In this document: positions 8,521 to 16,740 of the stretch, piece after piece | How the letters are laid out: every line of letters starts with the position of its first letter | Numbering within the stretch: position 1 is the stretch's first letter | DNA from: Flavobacterium sp. UBA7680 | GTDB taxonomy: Bacteria; Bacteroidota; Bacteroidia; Flavobacteriales; Flavobacteriaceae | Direction of reading: 5' to 3' | DNA: 64,000 nucleotides | NCBI RefSeq assembly: GCF_002482975.1 | Contig: NZ_DLHA01000050.1 | Location: 255,842 to 319,841 of the forward strand | Notes under the pieces: model-generated | Databases searched by the model: none | Told to the model about the DNA's origin: nothing | The model's input: only the letters and a program-made list of their open reading frames with translations | Translations under genes and position numbers: made by a program

Positions 8521-9729
8521 TTATATATTATTGGCTAAAATAAACCCGCTTGTCCAGGCATTCTGAAAATTAAAACCTCCGGTTATAGCATCGATATTGA
8601 CAATTTCGCCAGCAAAATAAAGGTTTTGATGAATTTTACTTTCCATTGTTTTGAAGTTAATTTCTTTTAAATCGATTCCGCCTGCGGTTACAAATTCTTC
8701 TTTGAAAGTACTTTTCCCGTTGACTTTAAATTCTGCTTTTGTTAATTGAGAGACTAAATTCTGTAATTGAATTTTCGATAAATCGGCCCATTTGGTTTCA
8801 ACTTCAATTCCCGAAGCCAAAACTAAACTTTCCCATAAACGATTCGGAAAGTCAAAAGGAGATTTTTTAGAAACGGCTTTTTTGGCGTGTTCTTGTTTTA
8901 AGTCTTTTAGAATTTTTTCGGCGTCTTCAGTATCAACATCATTTAACCAATTAACAAAAATGGTAAACTGATAATTTTTATCGAATAAAATTCGCGCTCC
9001 CCAAGCCGAAAGTTTTAAAATCGCCGGACCGCTCATTCCCCAATGTGTGATTAACAAAGGCCCTGTCGATTCTAGTTTAGTATCTTTTACGTTTACGGTA
9101 ACTTGTGCCGCAACGCCGGGTAATTCTTTAATTCGAGAATCTTTGATGTTGAAAGTAAATAGGGAAGGAACGGGGCTCACAACAGCGTGTCCGTGTTCTT
9201 GAAGCATTTCCCAGATTTTAGGATTGCTTCCCGTTGCCATAACTAATTTTTCGGTAGTATAATTATCGCTTTGTGTATCAATTTTCCAATGATTTTCTTT
9301 TTTGAAAATAGATTGTACACTTTGTCCCGTCAGTACTTTTATACCTAATTTTTCAGTTGCTTTTAGGAAACAATCTATAATAGTTTGAGAAGAATTAGAA
9401 ACCGGAAACATTCTGCCGTCTTCTTCAATTTTTAATTCTACGCCGTGTTTTTCGAACCATTCAATTGTGTCTCCCGAACAAAATTGATGAAACGGACCAC
9501 GAAGTTCTTTTTCGCCTCGCGGATAAAATTTTACCAATTCATTGGGTTCAAAACAAGCGTGCGTAACATTGCAGCGTCCGCCGCCAGAAATGCGGACTTT
9601 AGAAAGTACTTCTTTTCCTCTTTCTAAAATAGCGATTTTTAGTTTCGGATTTTTCTCTGCAATATTAATCGCTGTAAAAAAACCTGCAGCGCCTCCGCCA
9701 ACGATGATTATGTCGAAATTTTTGATCAT
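8521..9729 (-). CDS. HI0933/YhiN-family FAD-dependent flavoprotein
   Basis: About 402 residues. The N-terminal dinucleotide-binding motif is IIIVGGGAAGFFTAINIAEK. It is followed by the family signature KVRISGGGRCNVTHA and the C-terminal GGIDLKEINFKTMESK, then FAGEIVNIDAITGGFNFQNA, all typical of HI0933-like proteins. These are cytoplasmic FAD proteins annotated as oxidoreductases, with physiological role poorly known. I chose ATG at 9729 because it directly precedes the Rossmann strand. An in-frame upstream ATG at 9756 lies inside a dispersed repeat and would add nine residues with no family match. It is probably co-transcribed with the HAD phosphatase downstream. Confidence 0.87.
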   Translation of the reverse strand: MIKNFDIIIVGGGAAGFFTAINIAEKNPKLKIAILERGKEVLSKVRISGGGRCNVTHACFEPNELVKFYPRGEKELRGPFHQFCSGDTIEWFEKHGVELKIEEDGRMFPVSNSSQTIIDCFLKATEKLGIKVLTGQSVQSIFKKENHWKIDTQSDNYTTEKLVMATGSNPKIWEMLQEHGHAVVSPVPSLFTFNIKDSRIKELPGVAAQVTVNVKDTKLESTGPLLITHWGMSGPAILKLSAWGARILFDKNYQFTIFVNWLNDVDTEDAEKILKDLKQEHAKKAVSKKSPFDFPNRLWESLVLASGIEVETKWADLSKIQLQNLVSQLTKAEFKVNGKSTFKEEFVTAGGIDLKEINFKTMESKIHQNLYFAGEIVNIDAITGGFNFQNAWTSGFILANNI

Positions 9730-9742
9730 ATTTTTTTGAGTT

Positions 9743-9766
9743 GCCACGAATTTCACGAATTGGCAC
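9743..9766. repeat. Family-A repeat, single arm
   Basis: GCCACGAATTTCACGAATTG (starting at 9743) and a few further bases match the arms of the family-A inverted repeats at 6.8, 10.6 and 12.4 kb. No partner arm is present nearby. A second common word, GCCACAGATTATACAGATTA, begins at 9778. This is probably a decayed copy. Confidence 0.6.
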
Positions 9767-9829
9767 TAATTTTTTTGCCACAGATTATACAGATTAAAAG
9801 GATTTTTAAATCTATAGATTCGCTAAATT

Positions 9830-9862
9830 AACTTTGTCAAAGTTTTAAACTTTGACAAAGTT
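9830..9862. repeat. 33-bp near-perfect palindrome
   Basis: The 16-bp arms AACTTTGTCAAAGTTT (9830-9845) and AAACTTTGACAAAGTT (9847-9862) are perfect complements around a single T. It sits between the stop of the glycerophosphodiesterase gene (9878, minus strand) and the flavoprotein start. It could be a terminator for the diesterase or another dispersed element; on the minus strand no strong T-run follows. Confidence 0.75.
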
Positions 9863-9877
9863 TCTCGTGATGCATTT

Positions 9878-10555
9878 TTATATTTTGTCTGGATTATCAG
9901 AGATAATTCCGTCTACATTATAACTTTTTACTTTTTGGATGTCTTTTTCGGAGTTCACTGTCCAAGGCAAAACTAAGAATCCTTTTCCCTGTATTTCTTT
10001 TACATTTTCTGCATTTAGTAATTGAAAATCAGGATTAATGGCTTTTGCTTTTATTTTTTCGGCGAAAGCCAGAGCGGTGTCAAGATTTTCTTCTGTTAAA
10101 ACACCAATTGCAATTTTTGGATTTAAATTGGATGTTTCTTGGAGCATATTCCAATCGAAACTTGAAACGATAAAATGATCGTAATTCCAGTTTTTCTCCA
10201 AAATATATTTTTCTATCAGCGATACAATTTTACTGGGAGTTCCTAAACCTTTTAATTCAATATTGATCAGGCATTTTTTGTCGACCAAATCAAAAACTTC
10301 ATTTAGAGTTGGGATTTGGTCTTTCCCATCAATCAGAAACGATTTTAATTCAGCTAAAGTAAAATCATTTACAAAACCTTTTCCATTAGTGGTTCTGTCT
10401 ATAGTTTCGTCGTGAATTACGATAATATGTTCGTCAGCGCTAAGGTGAACGTCAAGTTCAATTCCGTCTGAATTTAGGTCTAAGGCTTTTTGAAAAGCTT
10501 GAAGTGTATTTTCAGGTTCGTAGGCTTTGGCGCCTCGATGTGCAATTTTGAGCAT
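9878..10555 (-). CDS. Glycerophosphodiester phosphodiesterase (GlpQ/UgpQ-like)
   Basis: A 225-residue protein without a signal peptide, so cytoplasmic and of the short UgpQ type. IAHRGAKAYEPENTLQAF (residues 4-21) carries the HRG and the PENT glutamate. GIELDVHLSADEHIIVIHDE (about 36-55) supplies the metal-binding Glu/Asp pair and the second catalytic histidine. INIELKG (about 97-103) and the C-terminal PWTVN and GIISDNPD blocks complete the TIM-barrel family pattern. It should hydrolyse glycerophosphodiesters to glycerol-3-phosphate and an alcohol. It lies in the gap between the flavoprotein and the amylase with repeat elements on both sides and shows no clear operon partner. Confidence 0.9.
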   Translation of the reverse strand: MLKIAHRGAKAYEPENTLQAFQKALDLNSDGIELDVHLSADEHIIVIHDETIDRTTNGKGFVNDFTLAELKSFLIDGKDQIPTLNEVFDLVDKKCLINIELKGLGTPSKIVSLIEKYILEKNWNYDHFIVSSFDWNMLQETSNLNPKIAIGVLTEENLDTALAFAEKIKAKAINPDFQLLNAENVKEIQGKGFLVLPWTVNSEKDIQKVKSYNVDGIISDNPDKI

Positions 10556-10570
10556 TTTGCAGTGTTTTTT

Positions 10571-10722
10571 TCTAACCGCAAAGGTCGCAAAGTTTTACGC
10601 AAGGTTCGCAAGGAATTATTAAAAATTAAATAGCCACGAATTCACGAATTTTATTTTCAAAGATTATCAAAAATAATTCGTGAATTCGTGGCTAAAAAAT
10701 CTTAGCGCTCTTTGCGGTTAGA
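10571..10722. repeat. Family-B inverted repeat enclosing a family-A repeat
   Basis: The outer arms TCTAACCGCAAAG (10571-10583) and CTTTGCGGTTAGA (10710-10722) are a perfect 13-bp match. The family-B word recurs at 33041-33129. Inside lies a separate family-A inverted repeat, TAGCCACGAATTCACGAATT at 10631-10650, with its exact complement at 10675-10694. The right outer arm overlaps the stop codon of the amylase gene (10718-10720). The whole structure fills the amylase/diesterase gap. Confidence 0.85.
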
Positions 10723-12385
10723 TGAGTTCCAGTAAAACAATATCAAATTCACTGTCGATTATTACTTTTCCATCAATAACTTCTACTTTTTGATCGGAGT
10801 ATGTTTCTTTTAATTTAGTTCCGTTTGGGAAAACGTCGCCAACAGGAAGTTCTTTTCTACCTTTTGGTAAATCTACTCCCATAACTACCTTGTCTGTATA
10901 AACACCTTTTGTGTAGATTCTAGAAAATGTATAAGGCCATGGATTAATCAGTTTGTGAACACCCGCTCCAACTGCAGGATGATTTCTTCTAAATTGCCCT
11001 AATTTCTGCCAATGTAAAAGTGTTTTCTGCGTTTCAGGATTGTTCTGAATATCGTCCCAATTCATGTTTGAACGTAAAGTGGCATCGCCATTTGTACCTT
11101 CAATTACTAAAGAACGATTTGATTCATCGCCATAATAAACCTGAGACATTCCCGGGGAAAGCAAAAGTTTTGTTCCAGTTTCGATGCCTTTTACTCGGTT
11201 GGCATCAAAAGGCTGTCCGTCGTCATGTGAAGACATATAATTTAAAACCGAATATCCCTTTAAATCATTGTTCAAAGCATTCGAATATTTCGAAAATAAA
11301 CCTTCATAATCGTTTTGAGCAGCATTCCATTTAAACTCAAAATTGATCATGCTGTTAAAACCATTTTGGAAATAATTTACTTTTCGATCTCCAAAATCAT
11401 AATCCTGTCCGCCGCTCATTCCGTAACCATAAACCTCAGCAATTGTATAAAACGGATTCTGATCTAAAACTTCAAGCGGATGATGTTTTTTCCAGGTTTC
11501 AAATGCGTAATCACATTGTGTTTTAAAATCAGCCCAAACGCCTTCTTCGGTATGTTTTACGGTATCGGCGCGATAACCATCAATTCCGAATTCTGTGATA
11601 TAATCGGTAAGCCATTTTATGATGTAATATTTTGGACTTCTTGGATATCCAGTTCTTTTGAAAAATTCATCAAGAGAAGCAATTTCTTTTTCATAACGAC
11701 CTTCTTTTTTCCATTTTTCGATTAAAAAAGGAGGTAATTCCACATTTTGAGTACTTTCGGTTTTTACGTCTGGAAGATTTTCTACCAAAGTACACATAGT
11801 CGTATTTTCAAATGATTTGTAATCGCAGACAACGCCTGTTCTTACCCAGTCAGAAGGCCAAACGGGATCTTCGGGAGTTACGGGTCCTGTATGATTAATT
11901 ACGCCGTCAAGAATTATTCTGATGCCTTTTTCGTGTGCTTTTTTTACGAGTTTGGCTAAATCTTCTTTAGTTCCGAAGTTTGGATCGAGAGCCGTCCAGT
12001 CTTTCGCCCAATAACCGTGAAAGCCATAACTAAGCCCGGTTCCTTCGTCAACGCCATCGTGAATTTGTTCTACAATCGGCGTAAGCCAAATGGCATTTAT
12101 TCCTAATTTTTCAAAATATCCTGATTCGATTTTTTTGATAATTCCAATGATGTCGCCACCTTCAAATCCACGTAATTTTCCGGGAGTTTTGGTTCGGTTA
12201 AAATTGATGTCGTTTGAAGTATCTCCATTGTAAAAACGATCTGTAAGTAAAAAATAAACATTTGCCCCTTCCCAAACGAAAGGTGTTTTCGAAGTATTTT
12301 CGTTATTCATTGTAACTGATTTTGAGCCAGAACAACTCATTGTTAAGTATACTAAAGATAAAAAAAGGAAAGTGTATTTTTTCAT
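10718..12385 (-). CDS. GH13 alpha-amylase family lipoprotein
   Basis: A 555-residue protein. A hydrophobic leader ends in LTMSC with the lipobox cysteine at residue 18, so it is lipid-anchored; surface or periplasmic side is undecided. The GH13 TIM barrel is shown by GGDIIGIIKKI, the region ILDGVINHTG (about 158-167), the nucleophile D274 in GIDGYRADTVKH, the acid/base E317 in FYTIAEVYGYG, and the third acid D388 in MSSHDDGQPF. A beta-sandwich domain C ends the chain. It should cut alpha-1,4 linkages in starch oligosaccharides. It is the last gene of the minus-strand starch cluster, separated from the SusA-like enzyme by a 28-bp-armed hairpin. It could be the local counterpart of SusG, but its architecture was not aligned. 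Confidence 0.9.
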   Translation of the reverse strand: MKKYTFLFLSLVYLTMSCSGSKSVTMNNENTSKTPFVWEGANVYFLLTDRFYNGDTSNDINFNRTKTPGKLRGFEGGDIIGIIKKIESGYFEKLGINAIWLTPIVEQIHDGVDEGTGLSYGFHGYWAKDWTALDPNFGTKEDLAKLVKKAHEKGIRIILDGVINHTGPVTPEDPVWPSDWVRTGVVCDYKSFENTTMCTLVENLPDVKTESTQNVELPPFLIEKWKKEGRYEKEIASLDEFFKRTGYPRSPKYYIIKWLTDYITEFGIDGYRADTVKHTEEGVWADFKTQCDYAFETWKKHHPLEVLDQNPFYTIAEVYGYGMSGGQDYDFGDRKVNYFQNGFNSMINFEFKWNAAQNDYEGLFSKYSNALNNDLKGYSVLNYMSSHDDGQPFDANRVKGIETGTKLLLSPGMSQVYYGDESNRSLVIEGTNGDATLRSNMNWDDIQNNPETQKTLLHWQKLGQFRRNHPAVGAGVHKLINPWPYTFSRIYTKGVYTDKVVMGVDLPKGRKELPVGDVFPNGTKLKETYSDQKVEVIDGKVIIDSEFDIVLLELI

Positions 12386-12420
12386 TTATTCTAAATTTAA
12401 CTAAGATTTATAATAAAAGG

Positions 12421-12500
12421 TTCCGCCACGAATTTCACAAATTTTCACAAATCTAAATCTGATTATTAATTCGTGGAAATTTGTGAAATTCGTGGCGGAA
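12421..12500. repeat. Inverted repeat, family A, 28-nt arms
   Basis: Arms 12421-12448 and 12473-12500 match in 27 of 28 positions and begin TTCCGCCACGAATTTCACAA. It lies between the two GH13 genes on the minus strand. Any transcript through it would form a very strong stem. Confidence 0.85.
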
Positions 12501-12511
12501 AAACTTTGCGT

Positions 12512-12531
12512 AGACGCACTGCTGTGCGTCT
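12512..12531. repeat. Small hairpin adjoining the family-A repeat
   Basis: AGACGCAC (12512-12519) pairs with GTGCGTCT (12524-12531) around a 4-nt loop, and the stem can extend outward through CGT/ACG with a 2-nt bulge. It is 11 bp from the family-A repeat and just below the stop of the SusA-like gene. It may be part of a composite intergenic element or that gene's terminator. Confidence 0.55.
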
Positions 12532-12557
12532 CTACGTTATATGCTGTGTGTTTAAAA

Positions 12558-14423
12558 TTATTCCAATTCTAAAACCAATGCTGATTTTGGTTCTAAAGTA
12601 ATTTCAGAGGTTAAATCGAATGTTTTTCCTGTGATAACATCTTTTCCTGATTTAAAGTTTTTGATGCTCTCTTTAAAACGATTTGTTTTTACAACTTGCT
12701 CTTTTGCATTGTTATTGAAAACTACCATTACCGTTTTGTTGTCAGTATATCTGAAATATACATAAGTATTGTTTTCAGGAATATAGTGCGTCATTTTTCC
12801 GAAATGAACCGCTTCGTTTGTTTTTCTCCAAGTGAATAATTTTGAAGTAAAATCAAAGTAAGCCGCTTGTTCTGCCGTTCTTCCTTCTTTTGTAAAAGCA
12901 TTGTTTTTGTCGTCAGCCCATCCGCCTGGGAAATCCTGACGAATATCGGCATCTCCGCCTTTTCCTTTATCACCGCCCATTCCAATTTCTGAACCGTAAT
13001 ACACTTGTGGGATTCCACGAACTGTAGCCAATAAAATCATTGCCAGTTTGTATTTTGGTAAATCATATTTGAATTTATCGTTTATACGATCGGTGTCATG
13101 ATTTTCAGCAAAAACTAAAATGTTATTGATGTTTGGATATAAAAAATCCATTGCAAAATTGTTGTAGAATTTAATCAATCCGCTGTCCCAGTTTGGTGTA
13201 TCTTCACCAAAAGCAGAAGTAATCTGACTTTGAAGCGTAAAATCCATTACACTTGGAAGGTTTGAATTGTAATTTTCAATCGCACCAATTTTACTGTCTT
13301 TTTGCCAATAAGCTAAATTCGCCTGATTGTGCATCCAGATTTCACCCACAATATTAAAATTAGGATATTCATTTGTAATTGATTTTGCCCAATTTGCCAT
13401 TGCAGTTTGGTCAGAATAATTATAAGTATCAACTCTAAATCCGTCAAGATTAGCAAATTCAATCCACCAAATGGCATTTTGAGTTAAGTATTTTGCTACT
13501 AGAGGATTTCTTAGATTTAAGTCCGGCATTGAAGGTACAAACCAACCGTCAACACAAACTTCCTGATCTATTTTTGAAGCGTGAATATCTGTAATTACTT
13601 CACGACGGTGGTGTGTTTGTGTGAAAGTTTCAAATTGATTGAACCAAGTTTTGGTTGGAATATCTTTCATCATCCAGTGCGTAATTCCCCAGTGATTCGT
13701 AACATAATCCATAACCAGTTTTAGGTTCTTTTTGTGCATTTCTGCCGATAAACGAGCATAATCATCATTTGTTCCGTAACGTGGATCAATTTTATAAACA
13801 TCAGATTGTCCGTAAGTATGATACGAATGCTGTTTGTCGTTGTCTTCGCATAAAGGCGTACTCCAGATTGTCGTTGCACCAAGAGACGAAATATAATCTA
13901 AGTTTTTGATGATTCCTTCGATATCGCCGCCGTGACGTCCGCTTGGATCTTGACGATTTCCTTTTTCAGTTAAAGAAGCATTACTATCGTTTTTCGGATT
14001 TCCATTTGCAAAACGATCTGGCATGATTAAATAAATCAAATCCGATGCATCGTAACTTTTTCTGTCGGCAGAATTGGCTCTTCTTTCTTTAAGAGAATAT
14101 TTCTGCGTAAAAGCAACTTTATTTTTGGTTTTGAAAGAAAAAACTAATTCTGAAGCTTTTAGGTTCTGCGTATCAATGGTAACGAAAAGGTAGTTTGGGT
14201 TTTCTGTTTTTTCTACATTTTTAATCACCACATTGTTTGAAACAGAAGCTTCATATTGTGCAATGTTTTTTCCGTAGAACATAATCTGGAGTTCCGGATT
14301 TTTCATTCCTGCGTACCAAAATGGCGGTTCTACTTTTTGGATTTGCGCTTTCGCGGAAGCGGAAAATAGTAGAACAAACAGAATTATTTTATAAATCGAA
14401 TGGTTGTTTTTTAGGTTATTCAT
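12558..14423 (-). CDS. susA: SusA-like GH13 neopullulanase/cyclomaltodextrinase, periplasmic
   Basis: About 621 residues from ATG 14423; an upstream in-frame ATG (14453) would place ten charged residues ahead of the signal peptide. The signal peptide ends near SASAKAQ. An N-terminal cyclomaltodextrinase-type immunoglobulin-like domain (VEPPFWYAGMKNPELQIMFY) precedes the catalytic barrel. The nucleophile is D332 (LDGFRVDTYNY), the acid/base E361 (NIVGEIWMHN) and the third acid D443 (FAENHDTDRI). Length and layout fit Bacteroides SusA, which breaks imported maltodextrins in the periplasm. It lies directly after the GH97 gene on the same strand but behind a terminator-like hairpin and a long inverted repeat. 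The exact bond preference is inferred. Confidence 0.88.
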   Translation of the reverse strand: MNNLKNNHSIYKIILFVLLFSASAKAQIQKVEPPFWYAGMKNPELQIMFYGKNIAQYEASVSNNVVIKNVEKTENPNYLFVTIDTQNLKASELVFSFKTKNKVAFTQKYSLKERRANSADRKSYDASDLIYLIMPDRFANGNPKNDSNASLTEKGNRQDPSGRHGGDIEGIIKNLDYISSLGATTIWSTPLCEDNDKQHSYHTYGQSDVYKIDPRYGTNDDYARLSAEMHKKNLKLVMDYVTNHWGITHWMMKDIPTKTWFNQFETFTQTHHRREVITDIHASKIDQEVCVDGWFVPSMPDLNLRNPLVAKYLTQNAIWWIEFANLDGFRVDTYNYSDQTAMANWAKSITNEYPNFNIVGEIWMHNQANLAYWQKDSKIGAIENYNSNLPSVMDFTLQSQITSAFGEDTPNWDSGLIKFYNNFAMDFLYPNINNILVFAENHDTDRINDKFKYDLPKYKLAMILLATVRGIPQVYYGSEIGMGGDKGKGGDADIRQDFPGGWADDKNNAFTKEGRTAEQAAYFDFTSKLFTWRKTNEAVHFGKMTHYIPENNTYVYFRYTDNKTVMVVFNNNAKEQVVKTNRFKESIKNFKSGKDVITGKTFDLTSEITLEPKSALVLELE

Positions 14424-14446
14424 AGTTTTTCTTTTTAGTTCGATTT

Positions 14447-14532
14447 CCTGCAACGTTTTGAAAACCTTGTAGGTATGAATGGAGTAAAGTAAAGTTTTTA
14501 GAAGACCTACAAGGTTTTCAAAACCTTGCAGG
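14447..14532. repeat. Inverted repeat, family D, 28-nt arms
   Basis: Arms 14447-14474 and 14505-14532 match in 27 of 28 positions; the repeated word is CCTGCAANGTTTTGAAAACC, itself containing the palindrome GGTTTTGAAAACC. It is placed between the GH97 stop and the SusA-like start, about 24 bp before that start codon, so it would form in the 5' leader of any read-through mRNA. Confidence 0.85.
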
Positions 14533-14551
14533 ACAACTATAAGAGATTAAA

Positions 14552-14591
14552 AAAAAGACAAGCAATTTTGGGGAGAATTACCTGTCTTTTT
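14552..14591 (-). terminator. Rho-independent terminator-like hairpin after GH97
   Basis: On the minus strand AAAAAGACA (from 14591) pairs with TGTCTTTTT (ending 14552) around a 22-nt loop, followed by further T residues. It begins 7 bp after the GH97 stop codon. The stem is mostly A-T and the loop is long, so the terminator is moderate. Confidence 0.55.
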
Positions 14592-14597
14592 AGGGTG

Positions 14598-16712
14598 TTA
14601 TTTGGTTTCAATAACGCTTATTGCATATCCTCCGCCTGGAGCAGATAACTGCGATAATTTTGATTTGCTTGTTACAGCAATTTTCTTAATTGTGTAAGCC
14701 TGCGGATTAGTTTTGTAATGCGCATCTTTTGCATCAGCATAAATTGTTGCTGTGTATTTTTTTCCTTTTTCAAGGAAACTGAAATCGATGTTTGATGTAC
14801 GCGGAGTTTCTCCGTTTACGTTTCCAATGAACCAGTTGTTTGTTCCTTTTGCTTTACGGGCAACTGTAATGAAATCTCCCGGCTCAGCCTCAATATATTT
14901 GCTTTCAGACCAATCTACAGCCACATCTTTAATAAATTGGAATGCATCTGGAAAACGGTTGTAGTTATCCGGAGTATCAGCCGCCATCTGTAATGGGCTG
15001 TACATGGTAACGTATAAAGCCAATTGATTTGCCAATGTGCTATTTACATGCGATTTGTTATCAGGATTCATTTTGCTGATATCCATTTCGAAGATTCCCG
15101 GAGTGTAATCCATTGGTCCACCAATTAAACGTGTAAATGGTAAAACCGTAACGTGATTTGGTTTAGAACCACCAAAAGCTTGATATTCTGTTCCTCTTGC
15201 TGCTTCGTTTCCAATTAAGTTAGGATATGTTCTACAGATTCCTGTTGGACGAACTGCTTCGTGAGCGTTCACCATAATTTTATAATCTGCCGCTTTTTCA
15301 ATTGCGTATTGATAATGGTTTACAATCCATTGATCGTAATGATTTTCACCGCGAGGTAAAATATCTCCAACGTAACCGCTTTTTACAGCATCGTATCCGT
15401 TGTCTTTCATGAATTGGTATGCTTTGTCCATGTGACGCTCGTAGTTACGAACTGAACCTGACGTTTCATGGTGCATGATAATTTTGATTCCTTTTGATTT
15501 TGCGTATTCGTGCAAACCTTTTACATCAAAATCAGGATAAGGTGTTACGAAATCAAAAACATAATCTTTTGAATGTCCAAACCAGTCTTCCCAACCTTCG
15601 TTCCATCCTTCAACTAAAACAGCGTCGAAACCATTTGCAGCAGCAAAATCAATGTATTTTTTTACGTTAGCATTGTTTGCACCGTGCGTTCCGCTTGGTT
15701 TTGCTTTTGAGAAATCAGAAACTCCCAATTGTACTGTTGGGAAATCGTTTGTGTATGACCAAGAGCTTTTTCCTGTAATCATTTCCCACCAAACACCAAC
15801 GTATTTTACTGGTTTAATCCAAGAAGTATCATCAATTTTTGATGGATCGTTTAAGTTTAAAGTCATTTTTGAAGACAAGATTTCTGTCGCATTATCGCTT
15901 ACCATAATTGTTCTCCAAGGAGAATGACTTGGTGCCTGCATATAACCTTTATCTCCTTTTGCATCTGGCGTTAACCAAGATTCGAAAATCATGTTTTTAT
16001 CATCTAAATTCAAGTGCATACAAGAATAGTTGATCAAAGCCGCTTCGTGTAAGTTGATGTAGATTCCGTCATTCGTTTTTAACATCAAAGAAGTTTGAAC
16101 TCCTGTTGGTGAAAAAGATTTTTGAGAAACGTTTGCTGTATATGCTTTTTGTGATAAACCTCTAATTTCAGATAATTTCGATTTTGTATAATCGTATTCC
16201 TGTGTATCATAATCTCCCGGAATCCAGAAAGCAGTGTGGTCTCCAGTCATAGCAAATTGAGATCTTTCTTCTTTAATTACAAAATAAGTAAGATTCTTTT
16301 GTGCCGGGAATTCATATCTAAATCCTAAACCGTCATCAAATAAACGGAAACGAATTACGATTTGTCTGTCTGTTCCTTTTTGATTTAAAGTTACAGCCAA
16401 TTCATTATAATGATTTCTAATGTTGTCTACTTCTCCCCAAACTGGTTTCCAGGTCTCATCAAAAGTTGAAGTTTTACTGTCAACAACCGTAAAGTCATTC
16501 AGTAAAGATTTTTTGTCATCTTTAAGTTCAAGACCTAATTTACTGGTTTTTACAACTTCTTTGTTTTTGTATTTTAAATTGTAAGTTGGAGTTCCGTCGT
16601 TTTGAAGAGAAAATTCCATTACGAACTTGCCTTCGGGTGATTTTAATTGCTGCGCTTTTGCAACGGTGCTAAACGCAAACAAAATTAAACTTGCGAAAAA
16701 TAAGTTTTTCAT
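14598..16712 (-). CDS. susB: GH97 alpha-glucosidase, SusB-like, inverting type
   Basis: A 704-residue protein with a signal peptide (1-20, ending AKAQ), so periplasmic. The N-terminal GH97 beta-sandwich runs to about residue 290, then the TIM barrel (TSWIKPVKYVGVWWEM onward) and a C-terminal sandwich. The glutamates E416 (IIMHHETSG), E485 (VNAHEAVRP) and E509 (NEAARGTEY) keep the spacing of E439, E508 and E532 in Bacteroides SusB (69 and 24 residues apart). This puts it in the inverting alpha-glucosidase subgroup, not the aspartate-nucleophile alpha-galactosidases. It should remove glucose from maltodextrins. It lies 28 bp downstream of the GH65 gene, so it is co-transcribed with it. Confidence 0.93.
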   Translation of the reverse strand: MKNLFFASLILFAFSTVAKAQQLKSPEGKFVMEFSLQNDGTPTYNLKYKNKEVVKTSKLGLELKDDKKSLLNDFTVVDSKTSTFDETWKPVWGEVDNIRNHYNELAVTLNQKGTDRQIVIRFRLFDDGLGFRYEFPAQKNLTYFVIKEERSQFAMTGDHTAFWIPGDYDTQEYDYTKSKLSEIRGLSQKAYTANVSQKSFSPTGVQTSLMLKTNDGIYINLHEAALINYSCMHLNLDDKNMIFESWLTPDAKGDKGYMQAPSHSPWRTIMVSDNATEILSSKMTLNLNDPSKIDDTSWIKPVKYVGVWWEMITGKSSWSYTNDFPTVQLGVSDFSKAKPSGTHGANNANVKKYIDFAAANGFDAVLVEGWNEGWEDWFGHSKDYVFDFVTPYPDFDVKGLHEYAKSKGIKIIMHHETSGSVRNYERHMDKAYQFMKDNGYDAVKSGYVGDILPRGENHYDQWIVNHYQYAIEKAADYKIMVNAHEAVRPTGICRTYPNLIGNEAARGTEYQAFGGSKPNHVTVLPFTRLIGGPMDYTPGIFEMDISKMNPDNKSHVNSTLANQLALYVTMYSPLQMAADTPDNYNRFPDAFQFIKDVAVDWSESKYIEAEPGDFITVARKAKGTNNWFIGNVNGETPRTSNIDFSFLEKGKKYTATIYADAKDAHYKTNPQAYTIKKIAVTSKSKLSQLSAPGGGYAISVIETK

Positions 16713-16740
16713 GTTTTTTAGTTTTTAAGTGTATTGTAAT

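Noticed and set aside
9445..9739. Two short plus-strand frames over the flavoprotein N-terminus
   Set aside because: Shadows of the conserved HI0933 gene on the other strand.
11020..11334. A 104-codon plus-strand frame inside the amylase gene
   Set aside because: Fully antisense to a strongly conserved GH13 gene; product has no recognisable features.
1922..14532. CRISPR array
   Set aside because: The repeats are inverted, irregularly spaced and of different families; no direct repeats with uniform spacers and no cas genes.
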